Assembly: GCA_033961575.1 (NCBI GenBank) | Contig: CM066736.1 | Location: forward strand, 81,120,852 to 81,184,851 | Source of the DNA: Aselliscus stoliczkanus | Lineage: Eukaryota > Chordata > Mammalia > Chiroptera > Hipposideridae | Length of the DNA stretch: 64,000 bases | Reading direction: 5' to 3' | Shown: in pieces, positions 1-11,767 of the stretch | Numbering within the stretch: position 1 is the first letter of the stretch | How the letters are laid out: each line of letters starts with the position of its first letter | The notes under the pieces: model-generated | Database searches by the model: none | The model's input: only the letters and a program-made list of their open reading frames with translations | Told to the model about the DNA's origin: nothing | Translations under genes and position numbers: made by a program

Positions 1-640
1 TTGATGAATCAATTTTTAAAAGTTAACATTTACCTTCTTTTTATCCTTTCTCTTTCCTTCCGGCTTATTCTTAAAATGTTATGATAATAAGATGGATCGA
101 GTCCATTCTCTAATTATTATTAGGTTTCATTTGCATAGTTATTAATTAATTCTAACATCTTTAAATCAACAAAGATTTCTTTATTTTTTTCAGCCATGTA
201 GAGATTTTATTTGTCTTGTTCTTGTAATAATATTTTCTGGTGGTGAGTAAGATGCTGCCAAACTGGGTGCTTAGTTGCCCTTTCAAACTGGAAATCCAAT
301 AAATAAATTAAGTAATTGGGCAGAGAAGGGTGATCCTCTCTTTCTGCCCAATTAATGGTATCAATAATAAGTTTGAAAGGCAATCCCACTTTCCAAATGA
401 AGTAGTTGGCTGTTTCAAGTAAAGAAAATAAAGGACACTTAAATAGGGGAGAAACAAAAAGTTTATGCTTTAAACTTTTTCAAAAAAAAAAATAAGGTGT
501 GTCTGGGATGATTGTTTCAAAATTGTTTTAGGATGGGAATTACTTTTTTTTTTTGTTTGTTTCTAATCTTTGTTCTCCTGTCCTCTTGAAATGGCCCGAA
601 ACATACCTTTTAGAAATAATAAAGGTTTTTGTTTTGTTTT
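1..640. other. AT-rich unique sequence, nothing recognised
   Basis: I see no gene, terminal repeat or recognisable transposon here. There are short A and T runs near 480-492 and 545-560. Small open frames are short and unrelated to anything I know. Confidence 0.5.
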
Positions 641-689
641 TTTCCTATAGAAATTCTGTGTTTGTCTGCATTTTGCAAAGAATAATGCC

Positions 690-1160
690 ATTTAGCTAAC
701 GTGTTGTAAATGGACTGTAGCCTGCAAGCCTCCCAGCTAGGATTCATCATTGGGCTAGTGCACGTGAATATTCAAGACATGGCCTGGAAAGATGCAAGTC
801 TCTGGGAGGGTGGCATGGGCTTCTCATAATTTAAAATGGGATGGATCTAAGCAAACCCATTTCTCTGGGACCTTTATCACTTCAGAGTGAATTATTTCTG
901 TCCATAAAACGAGGAACCTGCTGTGCGATATTTGTAAACAGCAATTTGGTTCGTAAAAACAACATAAACCTTTTATGCGCCGGATGTCCATTTCCTAACT
1001 GCTTTCTGTTGAATGTGTCTCACATACCAACGGATGCTAGGACAGAAAATACGTGCTCTATGCAAATATTGTTTCTCACCAGTTGCTGTGACTCATCACA
1101 TAGGGCCATCTATCTAATAAAATTATATCTCATGCAAATCATGGTGGCTGTACCATAGCT
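690..1160. promoter_or_regulatory. Candidate noncoding regulatory stretch (CpG-retaining, octamer and AP-1 motifs)
   Basis: This stretch matches no repeat I recognise. It keeps more CpG dinucleotides than its AT-rich surroundings (for example near 940-1055). It contains two octamer-type ATGCAAAT motifs at 1060-1067 and 1132-1139, an AP-1-type TGACTCA at 1089-1095, and a CACGTG E-box near 760. An open frame of 105 codons runs through 841-1158, but it has no recognisable domain and I do not call it a gene. Enhancer function is inference only; conservation would decide it. Confidence 0.25.
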
Positions 1161-1865
1161 GTCTATGGCTGCTATTCTTGCTGCTATTGCTGCTGCCACA
1201 CAGCATGTATTATCCTCTCCTGGATGCAATTACTCTGTGTTCTGTGTAATGCATATGGGAAGCCTAGGGACTTGCTAATACTTCCTTTTATGTGTTAGCA
1301 TCTTCCAGTCAATGGTATCTTCAGGGGTCCATCTAGAGAGGAAGCAGCATTTCTTCTGTAGTCTGGAGATTCAATTGCAACTCTTTTTCATGTCGTGGAA
1401 TTAAAAGGGAAAAGAGACACTCTGAGCCTCAGAGCTTACCAACATTTGATTGCAATGGCTATAATGAAAATTATTGAACCAGTACGTTAGCAGACTAACT
1501 GTGTACATGTGGCCTGCTCATCTGTTTCTGGAGACTAGGCCTTATGGAACCTCAACACAGAATTCTATGTTGGCTTCAATAGCTAAAACATGCTTTTCTT
1601 TTTGTGTGGTTGATCCATTCCTGTTTGCATTAGACAAAGGCCTTCTCCTAACAGTGTGTATTCATAGAAGTGGCACAGACTTTGAGTTGCAGCTCTGCCA
1701 TATTTTAGATGTGCAAGCAGCTTAATCATTCTGATTACTCTCATACTCCTCAACTTTTTGTTGGCCAGTCCAACATGGTACTGCCTTTTAGATCTCTGCT
1801 TAGCTGTTCTATTTTTCCCAGAAGCCCTCGCTGCTCCTAAAAGATCAAATCAGCAGTCTCTTTTT
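1161..1865. other. Unique sequence, nothing recognised
   Basis: No repeat family, exon-like signal or RNA gene stands out. Two open frames of 77-83 codons (1474-1725 and 1758-1991) look like chance frames. Confidence 0.4.
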
Positions 1866-1869
1866 TATA

Positions 1870-2065
1870 ACCCTTTAGAATTGGTTTTGTATGTTTACTA
1901 TAGTCTTGAGTGTTCTATACTTGTTGTGTTTGTAAGTTATTTTTATCTTGCTAGTTTCCTGGGCCCTTTAAAACCAGGAGCTATGTCTTGATCATTATTT
2001 TACCCCTGTATGTTGCTGAGGACCTAAAACATTTTGGTGATTAATGTGGGTTTGTTAAATAAGTA
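1870..2065 (+). repeat. L2 LINE 3' relic
   Basis: The order of words resembles the L2 3' end: a stretch like 'ccaggagctatgtcttgatc' followed by 'acccctgtatgttgctgaggacc' and a 'gtttgttaaataa' tail. It is highly diverged, so limits and class are uncertain. Confidence 0.4.
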
Positions 2066-2880
2066 CATAATCAACATAAATATATATCAAGATGCTCAGG
2101 TTGCAGCAAATGACTAATTTCTTTATTTTTCCTCTACATCCAATTATGTAAGGAATCATTTCCACATTCTAAGATTGCCTGGAAATCTAACCTAAGTTAT
2201 TCAAGGATAAGGGAAGGAACAAGAAATCCTTCCCTGGGATCATGAAGAAAAACATGGGTTCCCAAAGTTGAGAAAAACAAAATAAGTACCCATTTGTTTT
2301 AAATTAATGATAGATGTCAGTATTTGGGCGCAATGACTCAAACAGGCCGTTGAAAGATGTGCTGTTCCACTCTCCCCATGCTGGACAGAGGGATACCTGT
2401 TAAATTCCTTTCTTCAGAAAACATCCATAAAAATGATTTGTTTCAATTTTCTACTTTGTCTTGTGTGCTATACACCAGTCATGCCTAGAGAGCAGCTGTA
2501 GAAAGCCATAACACTCAGTATTTCCAGGTTATGGGAATCCAACCATCTGCTTGCTGGTTGAGTGACAACCCTCTCCTTCCCATATTGCCAGCCCCCATAA
2601 CCAGCTAAACAAAGGCCTAGGATATGTGGGGCATGGGGATCATGGCCTTTAGAGTGCTTTATCAAGATATTAATCCATATTCTACCCCTACCCTGAAAGA
2701 AGAACCCAGAGAGTCACTGAGGCAAGAGGGGGAAATGAGGGAAAACTTTATCTTTCCTATTGCTAGTGCAACAAGCACCAAACAGAAATTAAATTTCAAA
2801 AGAATCACCTTACCATGACTGAATGAACTAATTTGTTAATCAATTAAATCAAATGCCCCATATCGTAGAGTTACCCTGAT
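2066..2880. other. Unique sequence, nothing recognised
   Basis: No gene or repeat recognised. Short frames on both strands (2468-2818) overlap each other and look like noise. Confidence 0.4.
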
Positions 2881-3060
2881 GATTAAATATGATCGGCATC
2901 CTCTGTCCTCACCTTTTACGAGCACATCACAGTGCATGGCATTCTGATTGTGCACAATGTGGGCCTGACGATTCGTCAGCCCTTGCCCCACTGATCATGT
3001 GCATTGTACCAGGTATTTGGCATGTTAATCAAACTCCAGTTAATGACCTCAAATCCCCTG
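2881..3060. other. Stretch with two neighbouring dyad symmetries
   Basis: It holds a perfect 12-bp palindrome, ATTGTGCACAAT, at 2947-2958, and a 7-bp-arm inverted repeat CTGACGA/TCGTCAG at 2965-2979. No repeat family was recognised. Paired dyads of this kind can be protein-binding sites, but nothing else here supports that. Confidence 0.3.
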
Positions 3061-3204
3061 AAGCATAAAGGTCTCCCCAGGAATGTTTCAATCATTTGCT
3101 ACCTCCAATTCTCTAAGCTCCTAGGGTAGTGTCCTAGAGCATTAATCTTGTTACTCTATAAGTGACAATCTAGAAGGTTATTATTCATAGGGGCAGTGGT
3201 GGAC

Positions 3205-3450
3205 AACATAGCCAGTCACTGACAGTGTGGGCTTTGGCTCTATATAGACCTGATTCTCATCCCACCTTTATCGTCCTCTAGAGTTGTAACACTGGTGATC
3301 CACCAACCTCTCTAAAATTCAGTTTCCTTACCTTTAAGATAGGAGACATAACAGTATCTACCTCACAGAATTGTAACAATGATTAGATAAGATAATGCAT
3401 GTATAGCTGTTGGCACATTCCCTTGCACACAATAATATTACATATTAGTT
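3205..3450 (+). repeat. MIR SINE relic
   Basis: MIR-like order is visible: a 'gtgggctttggctct' start, 'cctctctaaaattcagtttcctta', then 'gagacataacagtatctacctcacagaattgtaa' and a decayed 3' end. Confidence 0.7.
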
Positions 3451-3589
3451 ATTATTATTAATAAAATAAAAAGTTGTTACCTTTCCTATAAAGATAAGCC
3501 AGTTCATGTGAATTCCTTTTTGTGGCCCTGTCCTTTTCACTTATCTAGCAGTTCAACTGTATATAAAAGACATTTAAATATCTATGTCG

Positions 3590-4115
3590 ATATCTCCCTA
3601 GTTTGTTCACTACACAGTTCCTGACTGCCCATCATATGACCAGTTTAGTGCTAGGCTAGAATATCATCTTGTGTTCTTAAGGGACTTCTAGTGGATAAAA
3701 AGAAACAGTCAAGTCGTGATAATACATGGAGATAAATATTATTCATTAAGGAACTTACGAATTGTGTACTGAGTGATGACTCTCTGGAATATATAGTTCT
3801 AGGCTGGAATGAGGCTTGATTTTGAGAATGCAGCAGAAGAAAGTCTGCACAGCCTGAACTAATAAGGAATGCCTTTCCTGGGTAGGGAATCTTCAATCAG
3901 AGTCTTGAGAAATGAGTAGACTAAAAAGAAGGTAGTAAGGATGTTCTAGACACAGTGAGCAAAAAGTACAGACACAGGCTGAGAGACTGCAGTGAATATG
4001 AGTGGCTCAGAGCAGTGGGGACTGTCTGACAATGAGCAGGAAAAGGTCTGTGTGAACCAAATAATTAAAAGTCTTGTAGAAAATGCCAGGGAGGATGAAC
4101 TTTATTTAAGAAAAA
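3590..4115 (-). repeat. L2 LINE relic, antisense
   Basis: The sequence reads like the reverse complement of the L2 3' region: pieces such as 'aaggaatgcctttcctgggtaggg', 'gtacagacacaggctgagagac' and 'tcagagcagtgggg' in the expected order. It is strongly diverged. Confidence 0.5.
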
Positions 4116-4419
4116 TGTAAAGCTCCTCAAAGGTGCACAATCATTTAGGAATTTGTCTGACTTCAAAGAAATGTGCTCTAACATTGTTCTGAGGGCTTAC
4201 AACCCTGCCTTTCTCTTCAGGGTGAGAGGATATGACCATGGAAGAAAAATATGCAGCCTTGGATAGGACAGCAAGACCAAGTCTAGAGCCAAGTGCCCTG
4301 GGCAGCTGAACAGAAACTAGGAATTTGGTCTCTTCCCTTTAGGAGGTTGCGATTGGTTGTAGTTAGAAGATATCTGAATGACATAATTCCCATATCACAT
4401 AATTAAATATAATTTGAAA

Positions 4420-4700
4420 CAAGTGAAGGATATTAATTAAGTTCCTACTATATATCAGGCTTTATAGGTATTCGATATTAATTTTGTCACTTCATCTTCA
4501 AATACACTACACTGTTTGTTATATAATGTTGTCTTAAAACAAAACAGAAAACAAAACAAAACAAAACAAAAAAAAACATGATAGCATAGAGAGTCAAAAA
4601 TTGGGACTTGCTCAGGACCACATGGGCAGGAATCAGGAAAGCCAGAGGTGATATCAGGCCAGTCTGGATCCCACAGCCTCCGTCTTTCTCTCCACCACTC
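4420..4700 (-). repeat. MIR SINE relic, antisense, interrupted by an A-rich repeat
   Basis: Antisense MIR words ('ttaagttcctactatatatcaggc' at the left, 'gggacttgctcaggaccacatgggcaggaa' at the right) are separated by an AAAAC simple repeat at about 4536-4577. Confidence 0.55.
4536..4577. repeat. (AAAAC)n simple repeat
   Basis: Tandem AAAAC units ending in an A run, lying inside a MIR relic. Confidence 0.85.
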
Positions 4701-5201
4701 AGTAATGAAGGGGAGGAGCCCGCTGGGAAAATGCCCTTGCTATCCTGCCACTGGGAATGCTTGCAATGTTAGGGAGGAGTGCTGAAAAAGACTAAAAAAG
4801 AATAAAATATAGTGGCAGAGAGGGAAGACTGTGGACACTCCCCCCCGGAGAGGTATAAACTACCCCTGCAGCCCCTCTTCAGGCAACATCACCAGGGTCA
4901 AAGAGGTTTCCTTGCAGATGTCATTGTATGGACCAAGGAAAGACAGGTATGGGATGACGGGAGCTGAGTGGTGCGAACATAATAACTTTCTACAACTGGG
5001 TATCAGTCTTGGTTCTGAGGGTACACAACTGAATCAGGAGTTCCCATTAACTGGCAAAAGGCAACACTTAGAGTGTCCAAAGAAGTAACTCAGAATAAAA
5101 TTTTCTTAAAGCTTAAGCAAGGATTAGGAAAGACATATTGATCATCTTATTTCTTGTTAGAATCTAAACAAATCAAAAACAAAATTAAATAATCTCCCAT
5201 C

Positions 5202-5211
5202 AAGTTTGGTT
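5202..5211. repeat. Left target-site duplication of internally deleted L1
   Basis: AAGTTTGGTT here is repeated exactly at 8485-8494, bracketing the L1. Confidence 0.75.
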
Positions 5212-6359
5212 TCATTTCATTTCATTTCACTTTATTATTTTATTTTTAAAAGGTTTTTATTAAATACATAGTTAGCATATATTATATTACTTTCAGGTGT
5301 ACACCATAGTTATTCAACATTTATATACCTAAAGAAGTGATCACCATGATAAGTCCAGCAACCATCTGACACTGTACCATACTATCACAATATTATTAAC
5401 TATATTCCCCATGCTGTACATTACATCCCCATGTAATATTTGTTTTATACCTGGAAATTTGGACCTCTTATTCCCCTTCACCTTCCCCTCCCTTTTTAAT
5501 GTTTCAATTACAGTTCACATTCAGTATTATTTTATATTAATTTCAGGTGTACAACATATGAAATTTAGAAATTTATATAATTTAAGAGTCTGTTTCTCTT
5601 TTGTTTGTTTATTTTGTTCTTTAGATTCCACATGTAAACAAAATCACATTGAATCTGTCTTTCACTGTCTGATGTACTCCACTCAGCACAATACCCTCCA
5701 GGTCCACTCATGCTGCCGCAGATGGCAAGAACACATACACATCCCTAGCCAAGCAATATTCCATTTTATATATGTACTTACTACCTCCTCTTTATCCATT
5801 TTCTGTCAACACACACACAGGCTGCCTCCATATCTTGGCCATTGTAAACAATGCTGCAATGAATATATGGCTGCACGTGTCCCCTCAAAGTAATGTTTCG
5901 TGTGTCTTCAGATAAATACCCAGAAGTGAGTTGGATTACTGGTCATTTTTTGTCTCTTGTTCTAGTCTTTGTTTTCAAGTCTATTTTGTCTGGTATAAGT
6001 TTGCTACCCCAGATTTTTTGTTTGTTTAGTTCTATTTTTGTGAAATAACCTTTTGCATTCCTTTACTTTCAGCCTGTGTATGTCTTTCAATCTGAATTAA
6101 GTCTCTTGTAGGCAGCATGCATAAGGATTTTGTTTTCTTATCCAGTCAGCCACCCTGTATTTTTGATTGGAGCAGTTAATCTACTTACATTGAATGCAAT
6201 TTTTGATAGATATGTAGTGATTACCATTTTATTGTTCATATTTTTGATTTCTTTTTCCTTCCATTTTAAAGAAGTATTCCTTGTAATACTTGTTTGATGG
6301 TACTGAACTCCTTTAGCTTTTTCTTGTCTGGGAAGCTCTTTATCTGTCCTTTGATTTTT

Positions 6360-7110
6360 AAATGATAGCATTGCTAGGTAGAGTAGTCTTGGTTGTAAAT
6401 CTTTGCTCTGGTCACTTTAAATATTTTCTGCCAATCCCTTCTGGTCCACAAAGTTTATGTTGGAAAATCAGCTACAGTATTATGGGAGCTCTGTTGTAGG
6501 TAACTAACTGCTTTTCTCTTGCTACTTTTAGGATTCTCTCTTTGTCTTTAACCTTTGTCATTTTAATTATGATGTGTCTTTGTGTGGGCCTGTTTGGATT
6601 TATCTTTCTTGGAACTCTTTGTGTTTCTGGACTTGTATGTCTGTTTCCTTTGCCAGGTTAGGAAAATTTTCAGTCATTATTTATTCAAATAGATTCTCAA
6701 TCCCTTGCTTTCTCCCTTCTTCTGGTTCGCCTATGCAAACATGGTTACGTTAATGTTTTTCCAAAGGTTTCTTATACTATCCTCATTTTTTTCGGATTAT
6801 TTTTTCTTTTTGCTGTTCTGATTGAGTGTTTTATTCTACCTTGTCCTCCAAATTGCTGATTCAATCCTCTGCTTCATTTAATCTGCTGGTGAATCCTTCT
6901 AGTTCATTTTTCATTTCAGTTATTGTATTCTTTACTTCCGACCGGTTCTCTTTTATGGTTTCTATGTTCTTTATTATGTTTGGTATCTATTTGTTGGAGT
7001 TCTCACTGAGTTCCTTGAGCATTCTTATAACCATTTTTTGAAATCTGTATCTGGTAGGTTGCTTGTGTCCATTTTGTTTAGTTCCTTTTTTGGAGTTTTC
7101 TCCTTTTCTT
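6360..7110 (-). pseudogene. L1 ORF1 relic (RNA-binding protein)
   Basis: This is the ORF1 region of the deleted L1, homologous to 37058-37975. Stops and frameshifts break it throughout. Intact ORF1 encodes a trimeric coiled-coil RNA-binding chaperone of the L1 particle. Confidence 0.7.
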
Positions 7111-7149
7111 TCATTCGGGATTTATTTCTTTGTTTCCTCATTTTGACTG

Positions 7150-8484
7150 CCTTTCTGTGTTTGTTTCTATGTATTTGGTAGGGCTGCTATGCCTCCCAGC
7201 CTTGCTTAGTGGCCTTATGTAGTAGGGTCCTGTGGGGCAAGGTGGCACATTCTCCCTGGTCACCTGAGCCAGGTCTCTTGGAGTGGTCCTTGGGTGGGTT
7301 GTGTGTGCCCTCCTGTTACAGTTGAGACTTGAGTGCTATTGGCATGTCAGTGTGTGGGATTGACCCTCAGACTGACTGGCTGTGGGGCTAGCCACGTCCA
7401 TAGCTTGTGGGATACTGTGCAAGAGGCTTATCCCACTGAGTGGCATTCATCCCAATGGGCTTTGGTGCCTATTGAGACTGCCCTTTGTGTAATCTGAAGT
7501 CAATGTCCAAGTATCTCTTGGGTGGGGCTTCAGGTCCTGGTCAGCCACTGCTTGTGTCTGGCCAGGGGATACTTGGTAGGAGCTACAAAGCAATCTATGG
7601 CTGGTCACTGCCCATGCTGTACCTGGAAGCATGTGGGACAGGCCACACTACAAACAGAGGATGGCTGCCTCCAATACTGGGCTTGGGGTAGCTCCACAAA
7701 AAGCCAAGACACCCCAAGGTTTGCTGCCACCTGCCAGCTCCAGTAAGTTTCAGCTGCTGATAAAGGCTTCTGCAGTATTCACCTTGGGTGCAGCAGAGTC
7801 TCAGTGAGTCAGCAGGGTGGGACAGTGGAGCTCACCAGGCCAATCAGATTTACATTCGGCCTGGAGGGGGGGGAGGGTTGGGCTTAACACAGGAACAATG
7901 GCACCTATCTACAGTTGTGCGGAAGGAGGGCCTCACCCAGGGAAAATGGGGACTCTCCCTCCAGTCCTTGCCCCAAAGCTATACAATGCAGTCTCCCCAC
8001 AAATGTCTCTGATGCTCCCAGAGTCTTTGTCCAGCCACCGGAGCCCAGGGTGAGTGCCTGCGTGGGCCCTTCAAGTGGATGTCTGGGTTTTCCGCAACCT
8101 TCTGTCCCACCTGGATGATTGAAATCCCTACTATTTTTCACAGCCAGAAGTTGTGGGAGACCCTCTTTCTGACACCAGTACTCCAGGCTGGGGAGCCTGG
8201 TGTGGGGGGCTGGGGTCTCTCTCTCCTTCATGGGGAACCTCTATGGCCCAGTTATCTCTCCTGATTTTCAACTGCCATGGGTGAGTGTGGGATCAGCTTG
8301 TTTTGTGTCTCTACTCCTTCCAGTTTTAACATGGCTTCTTTATATCTTTAGTTATAAAACTTTTGTTCAGCTAAACTTTATATGGTTCTCCAGGTTGATT
8401 GTTCTATAATTTAGTTATAATTCTGATGTACTCATGAGATAAGGCAGGCACAACATTTATCTACTTCACCATCTTGGATCTGAT
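7150..8484 (-). promoter_or_regulatory. L1 5' UTR (old internal promoter region)
   Basis: GC-richer sequence upstream of ORF1 in the deleted L1. It is recognisably related to 38035-39094: both share a 'ggctgggg...tctctct' block and end with a 'caccatctt'/'gccatctta'-like terminus. Overlapping frames of 60-108 codons between 7447 and 8409 come from its base composition. Confidence 0.65.
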
Positions 8485-8600
8485 AAGTTTGGTTAAATTT
8501 TAAAATTTTAAAATCTGAGTAGAAGATTATGTAACAGGAACTTTTCTTTCCATGTTTTCTTACTTGCAAAGGACTATTTTTGCCAAATTCTATCAAATAC

Positions 8601-8602
<2 letters not shown>

Positions 8603-8642
<40 letters not shown>
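8603..8642. repeat. (GT)n microsatellite
   Basis: About 20 uninterrupted GT units. Confidence 0.97.
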
Positions 8643-8644
<2 letters not shown>

Positions 8645-9234
8645 CATAAATGGTTTCTTACTGTCCCTTTGCTCTTAGAAGGCATAATTTGTCAAGTGAG
8701 ATATTCTATCATTTCTCATTCTCATCTGGTATCATTTTGTGCTCATACTTGATGAGGGTACAGTGTCACATTTAATTAAGGCAGCCAGGCTGTTGTTGAG
8801 TCTGCCATTGCAGGGTCATTTCTCATGAGTCTGGGCAGATAGGATTAAACTGAAAGCAAGAGGTACTTTACCTACCCTTAAACAGGGCTTTTCGTGTATC
8901 TGCCTTATTCCAGATGAGACAACCTGATGAAAAAAAAGCAGCAGGAAGTCCTTAGATAACAAGGAAATAAGGCACTGTTAAAGATGAGAACAATAACAAC
9001 AAAAAGTGACAAAATACTTAGAAAACAGATTACCATTGTATTCAACTTGGAAAGGAGGAGGCCAACAATCATTTTGAAGACTTTTTTAACCTTATCAACA
9101 GAGTTTCTAGCAGCTAATTGTCACTTTCTATTTTTGTTTACAGTAAAAATATCAGTACATAATGAATTTCTTGTTTAAAATGTAACACATCATGATGGTG
9201 TTTAATTTGCCAGTTTAGTTGTCTTATAAAATAA

Positions 9235-9475
9235 TTAAGGCTACCATTTCTTGAGTACTTAGTATGCACCAAGCAGAGTTTCAGAGTCAGGATTTTACAA
9301 TACTTTCACAGGTAGTTCTCATAGATACATTGCCAAGGATCAACATTGTTATGCCATTATATGTATCAGAAAAACTGAGACTTAGAGCAGTTGAGTACCT
9401 TGCCCAAAGTCACCCAGCTAATTGGCAGTTGAACCAAGGAATGGGCATACATCTTGTGTGTGTTTTGGTTAACTC
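9235..9475 (-). repeat. MIR SINE relic, antisense
   Basis: Clear antisense MIR: 'tgagtacttagtatgcacc' at the left through 'ccttgcccaaagtcacccag' and 'ttggcagttgaacc' at the right. It is among the best preserved MIR copies here. Confidence 0.85.
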
Positions 9476-9479
9476 AGAA

Positions 9480-10620
9480 CTGCAGAGATGTCAAAGGGTG
9501 TAGATTGCAGGTACTTGGCCTGTAGGTTATCTCTACCATTCACATGTAATTCATCCTTTAAATTTTTGACTTTTAATTAATTATTACTTTCCATAAAAAT
9601 TTGTGATAGGCACTGATAAGAGGTATTTCACAAATATGTCACATATAGCAGTCATTAAATATAAGTAGCTGAATGTTTCAAGAGTTTTAATGCACTATAA
9701 TATTTGTGCCAACCATTTTCCCCTACTGAGCAGGCCCCGGAGAAAACCAGGGCAGTTTGGAATGAGGGAAAAATCTGGGTGTGGAACTGGAGTCAGGATA
9801 CTTGCTGTCATACTATCATAGCCTAAGGCTTCTGCCCTTTACTTGCCCAATACTAGGTCTCAGTTTTCTTTACTCAAAAAATAGAGGGTGTTCCCATGAG
9901 TTTGCTCATCAGTAATTAAAATAATGCACACACAGCAGTTTACACAAAGTGCTGATGCCATGTATAATCTCTTTTCTTTTTCTTCTTTTTATGGACTGAT
10001 GCACAATCTTATGGCCCATGTAGTTATTTAACTTTTCAAGTTCCAGTGAATATTTGGATTATGTAACATAGTGGGAGTTGACTCTGTGATATATTTTTAT
10101 CCCAGTTGTGTTTGTAATAATTTTGGATGACACTGTCAACCTTGAATATTCACCAAAGTAAATGTTACTATTCTATTTTTTTTCTTTAAAATTACATATT
10201 GGAGCATTTTCTTTCAAGAAGAACACCTTTTCTCAAGTATAATTGAATAAGATAATTATTCAATGCAGAAATATTTACTTATTTGCATTACATATTTTGG
10301 AATAAGGAATAGTTGCTCTATATCCATGATAATCCACAGTCTCCAATTCAGGGTAATCCCATCTCTGACACAGTAATTTGAAACTCAGAATATACTTCAC
10401 TGGTGCCTTGGGAAAATGAATTAGTTTGTGTATTCCTGAGGTATCTAGGGTCATAAACTTGAATTGCCTTTCTATTAACATTCCTCATAGGTTAAGCATT
10501 CTTGGTCACTGATCTAGAACAAAAACCACAGCTTGGAAGACACTACTCCAGGCTTGTATGGTGTGGCTGTTTTCCTCTGCTAATGTTGCTTTGAAGCACT
10601 GCCATTTTCTTTTATTGTTT
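9480..10620. other. AT-rich sequence, nothing recognised
   Basis: I see no gene or repeat with a clear identity. A 68-codon frame at 10275-10481 on the minus strand lacks any recognisable motif. Confidence 0.4.
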
Positions 10621-10639
10621 AGTTCTTCAGAAGTCAAGA

Positions 10640-10960
10640 AAATCAGTTTCTGACTTTTAACCGGCTGTAGAAAAAGAATTGGGATACAGACTTTGGGCTG
10701 GGGTCCCTTGAGGTGTCTCCCCAGTTTTTCAGGAAAACGTTGCATGCCCAGCCTTCCCCCGGGCCTTCCCTCAGTAACAGGCAGCACGTGGTGGGGCCGG
10801 ACCGGGGTTCTCCTTTGGGGTCTTCCACTCACACTGCTGGGACCCTTTTGGTATGACATGGCCCTCTTTGGGCCTTGGTTTCCATATCTGTATTGCCACT
10901 CACGTCTGCAATTCAGTCTTCAGAAAATTATTGTGTCAGCTGGTTCAAACTATTGGTGAA
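10640..10960. other. GC-rich island of unknown nature
   Basis: It is GC- and CpG-richer than its flanks, with a CACGTG E-box near 10786. The words 'gggccttggtttccatatctgta' near 10870 suggest an embedded MIR piece. An open minus-strand frame of 117 codons (10506-10859) overlaps other frames and has no recognisable domain. It could be an old repeat, a regulatory element or part of the neighbouring provirus. Confidence 0.3.
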
Positions 10961-11108
10961 CATGATAAAATACGTGAATCCCATGAGAATGAGCCTATTG
11001 CCACACTGTGTTCACTGTAAAATGAGATAATGATCAAATGCAATGCTGTATGGAATATTGTGATAGTGAATAAGGCACTCTGTATGAGGTCAATAGGTGG
11101 TAATTTTA

Positions 11109-11306
11109 TCAAATACAGTGGGTAGGGAAGGTAAATCTGTATCCAGCACAATTGTCTTCCAGTGATAATAAAGCACTTCCTGTATTCTTGATGGAAGTGC
11201 TCTTATCTAATCCACTTGCTAGTAAGTGGTTGATCCCACCACAGAATGATAGCATATGGGGAAGGGGGTTCTCAGTGTTGGTCTCTGCTGTTAGCTGCTT
11301 GGGCAA
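11109..11306 (-). pseudogene. Integrase-core fragment of ERV-L type pol
   Basis: A 65-codon open fragment whose C-terminal half fits the start of a retroviral integrase catalytic core (GYRFTFPTH-like block). It lies downstream of the RNase H piece, as expected for pol order. Nothing suggests expression. Confidence 0.55.
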
Positions 11307-11715
11307 TCAGCAGTAGCTGTAACCAGATCATAATTAGTGAGTGGAAGACCGTCTTGCTAAAACCACACATAACCACTTGCTACGAAGACCACTTTTTGTC
11401 ATGAGCCTACTGGAAAAAAATATTGGAGTAGTTGGATAAAGGGGATGGATGACTAATGATTATAGGTCTACTGTCTGCCAGATTATTAAGATTCTCTTCT
11501 TCTGAGGCTGTCCTTTGGTCAACATTCACATGGTGCTGCACATAGTTTCGTACTGTGTCCATTCAGAGAAATCTGTCTACTCATAGCTCTTCCTTCTTGT
11601 AACAAGTTTCCTAACCATGTCCTTTCCAAGCTCCTGACAATCCAGCCACACCATTAGCCTTTGCATATGAGTGAGTGTATGTGTACGCACATATATGTCA
11701 TATATATGTGGAGAC

Positions 11716-11722
<7 letters not shown>

Positions 11723-11765
<43 letters not shown>
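11723..11765. repeat. (AC)n microsatellite
   Basis: About 21 AC units inside the provirus relic, preceded by TATATG-rich sequence. Confidence 0.97.

Positions 11766-11767
<2 letters not shown>

Larger units (their letters stand above)
5212..8484 (-). mobile_element. L1 retrotransposon, both ends present, about 3.2 kb of ORF2 missing
   Basis: On the minus strand the 5' end is at the right and the 3' end at the left. The left part (about 5245-5945) is the ORF2 C-terminal and 3' UTR region, with an ATGAA-like tail at 5212-5230. The right part (about 5946-8484) is the start of ORF2, ORF1 and the 5' UTR. Compared with the longer L1 at 32669-39094, the stretch matching roughly 33500-36720 of that copy is absent at a junction near 5945. 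A 10-bp TSD (5202-5211 and 8485-8494) shows that both ends belong to one insertion event. All reading frames are broken. The frame of 160 codons at 5411-5893 on the plus strand is antisense to L1 and is not a gene. Confidence 0.85.

Noticed and set aside
841..1158. 105-codon plus-strand frame as a small gene
   Set aside because: No recognisable domain, signal peptide or exon borders. The sequence is better considered possible noncoding regulatory DNA.
5411..5893. 160-codon plus-strand open frame
   Set aside because: It lies antisense to the L1 3' region and has no host-protein features.
7447..8409. Cluster of overlapping frames in GC-rich sequence
   Set aside because: They belong to the 5' UTR of the internally deleted L1.
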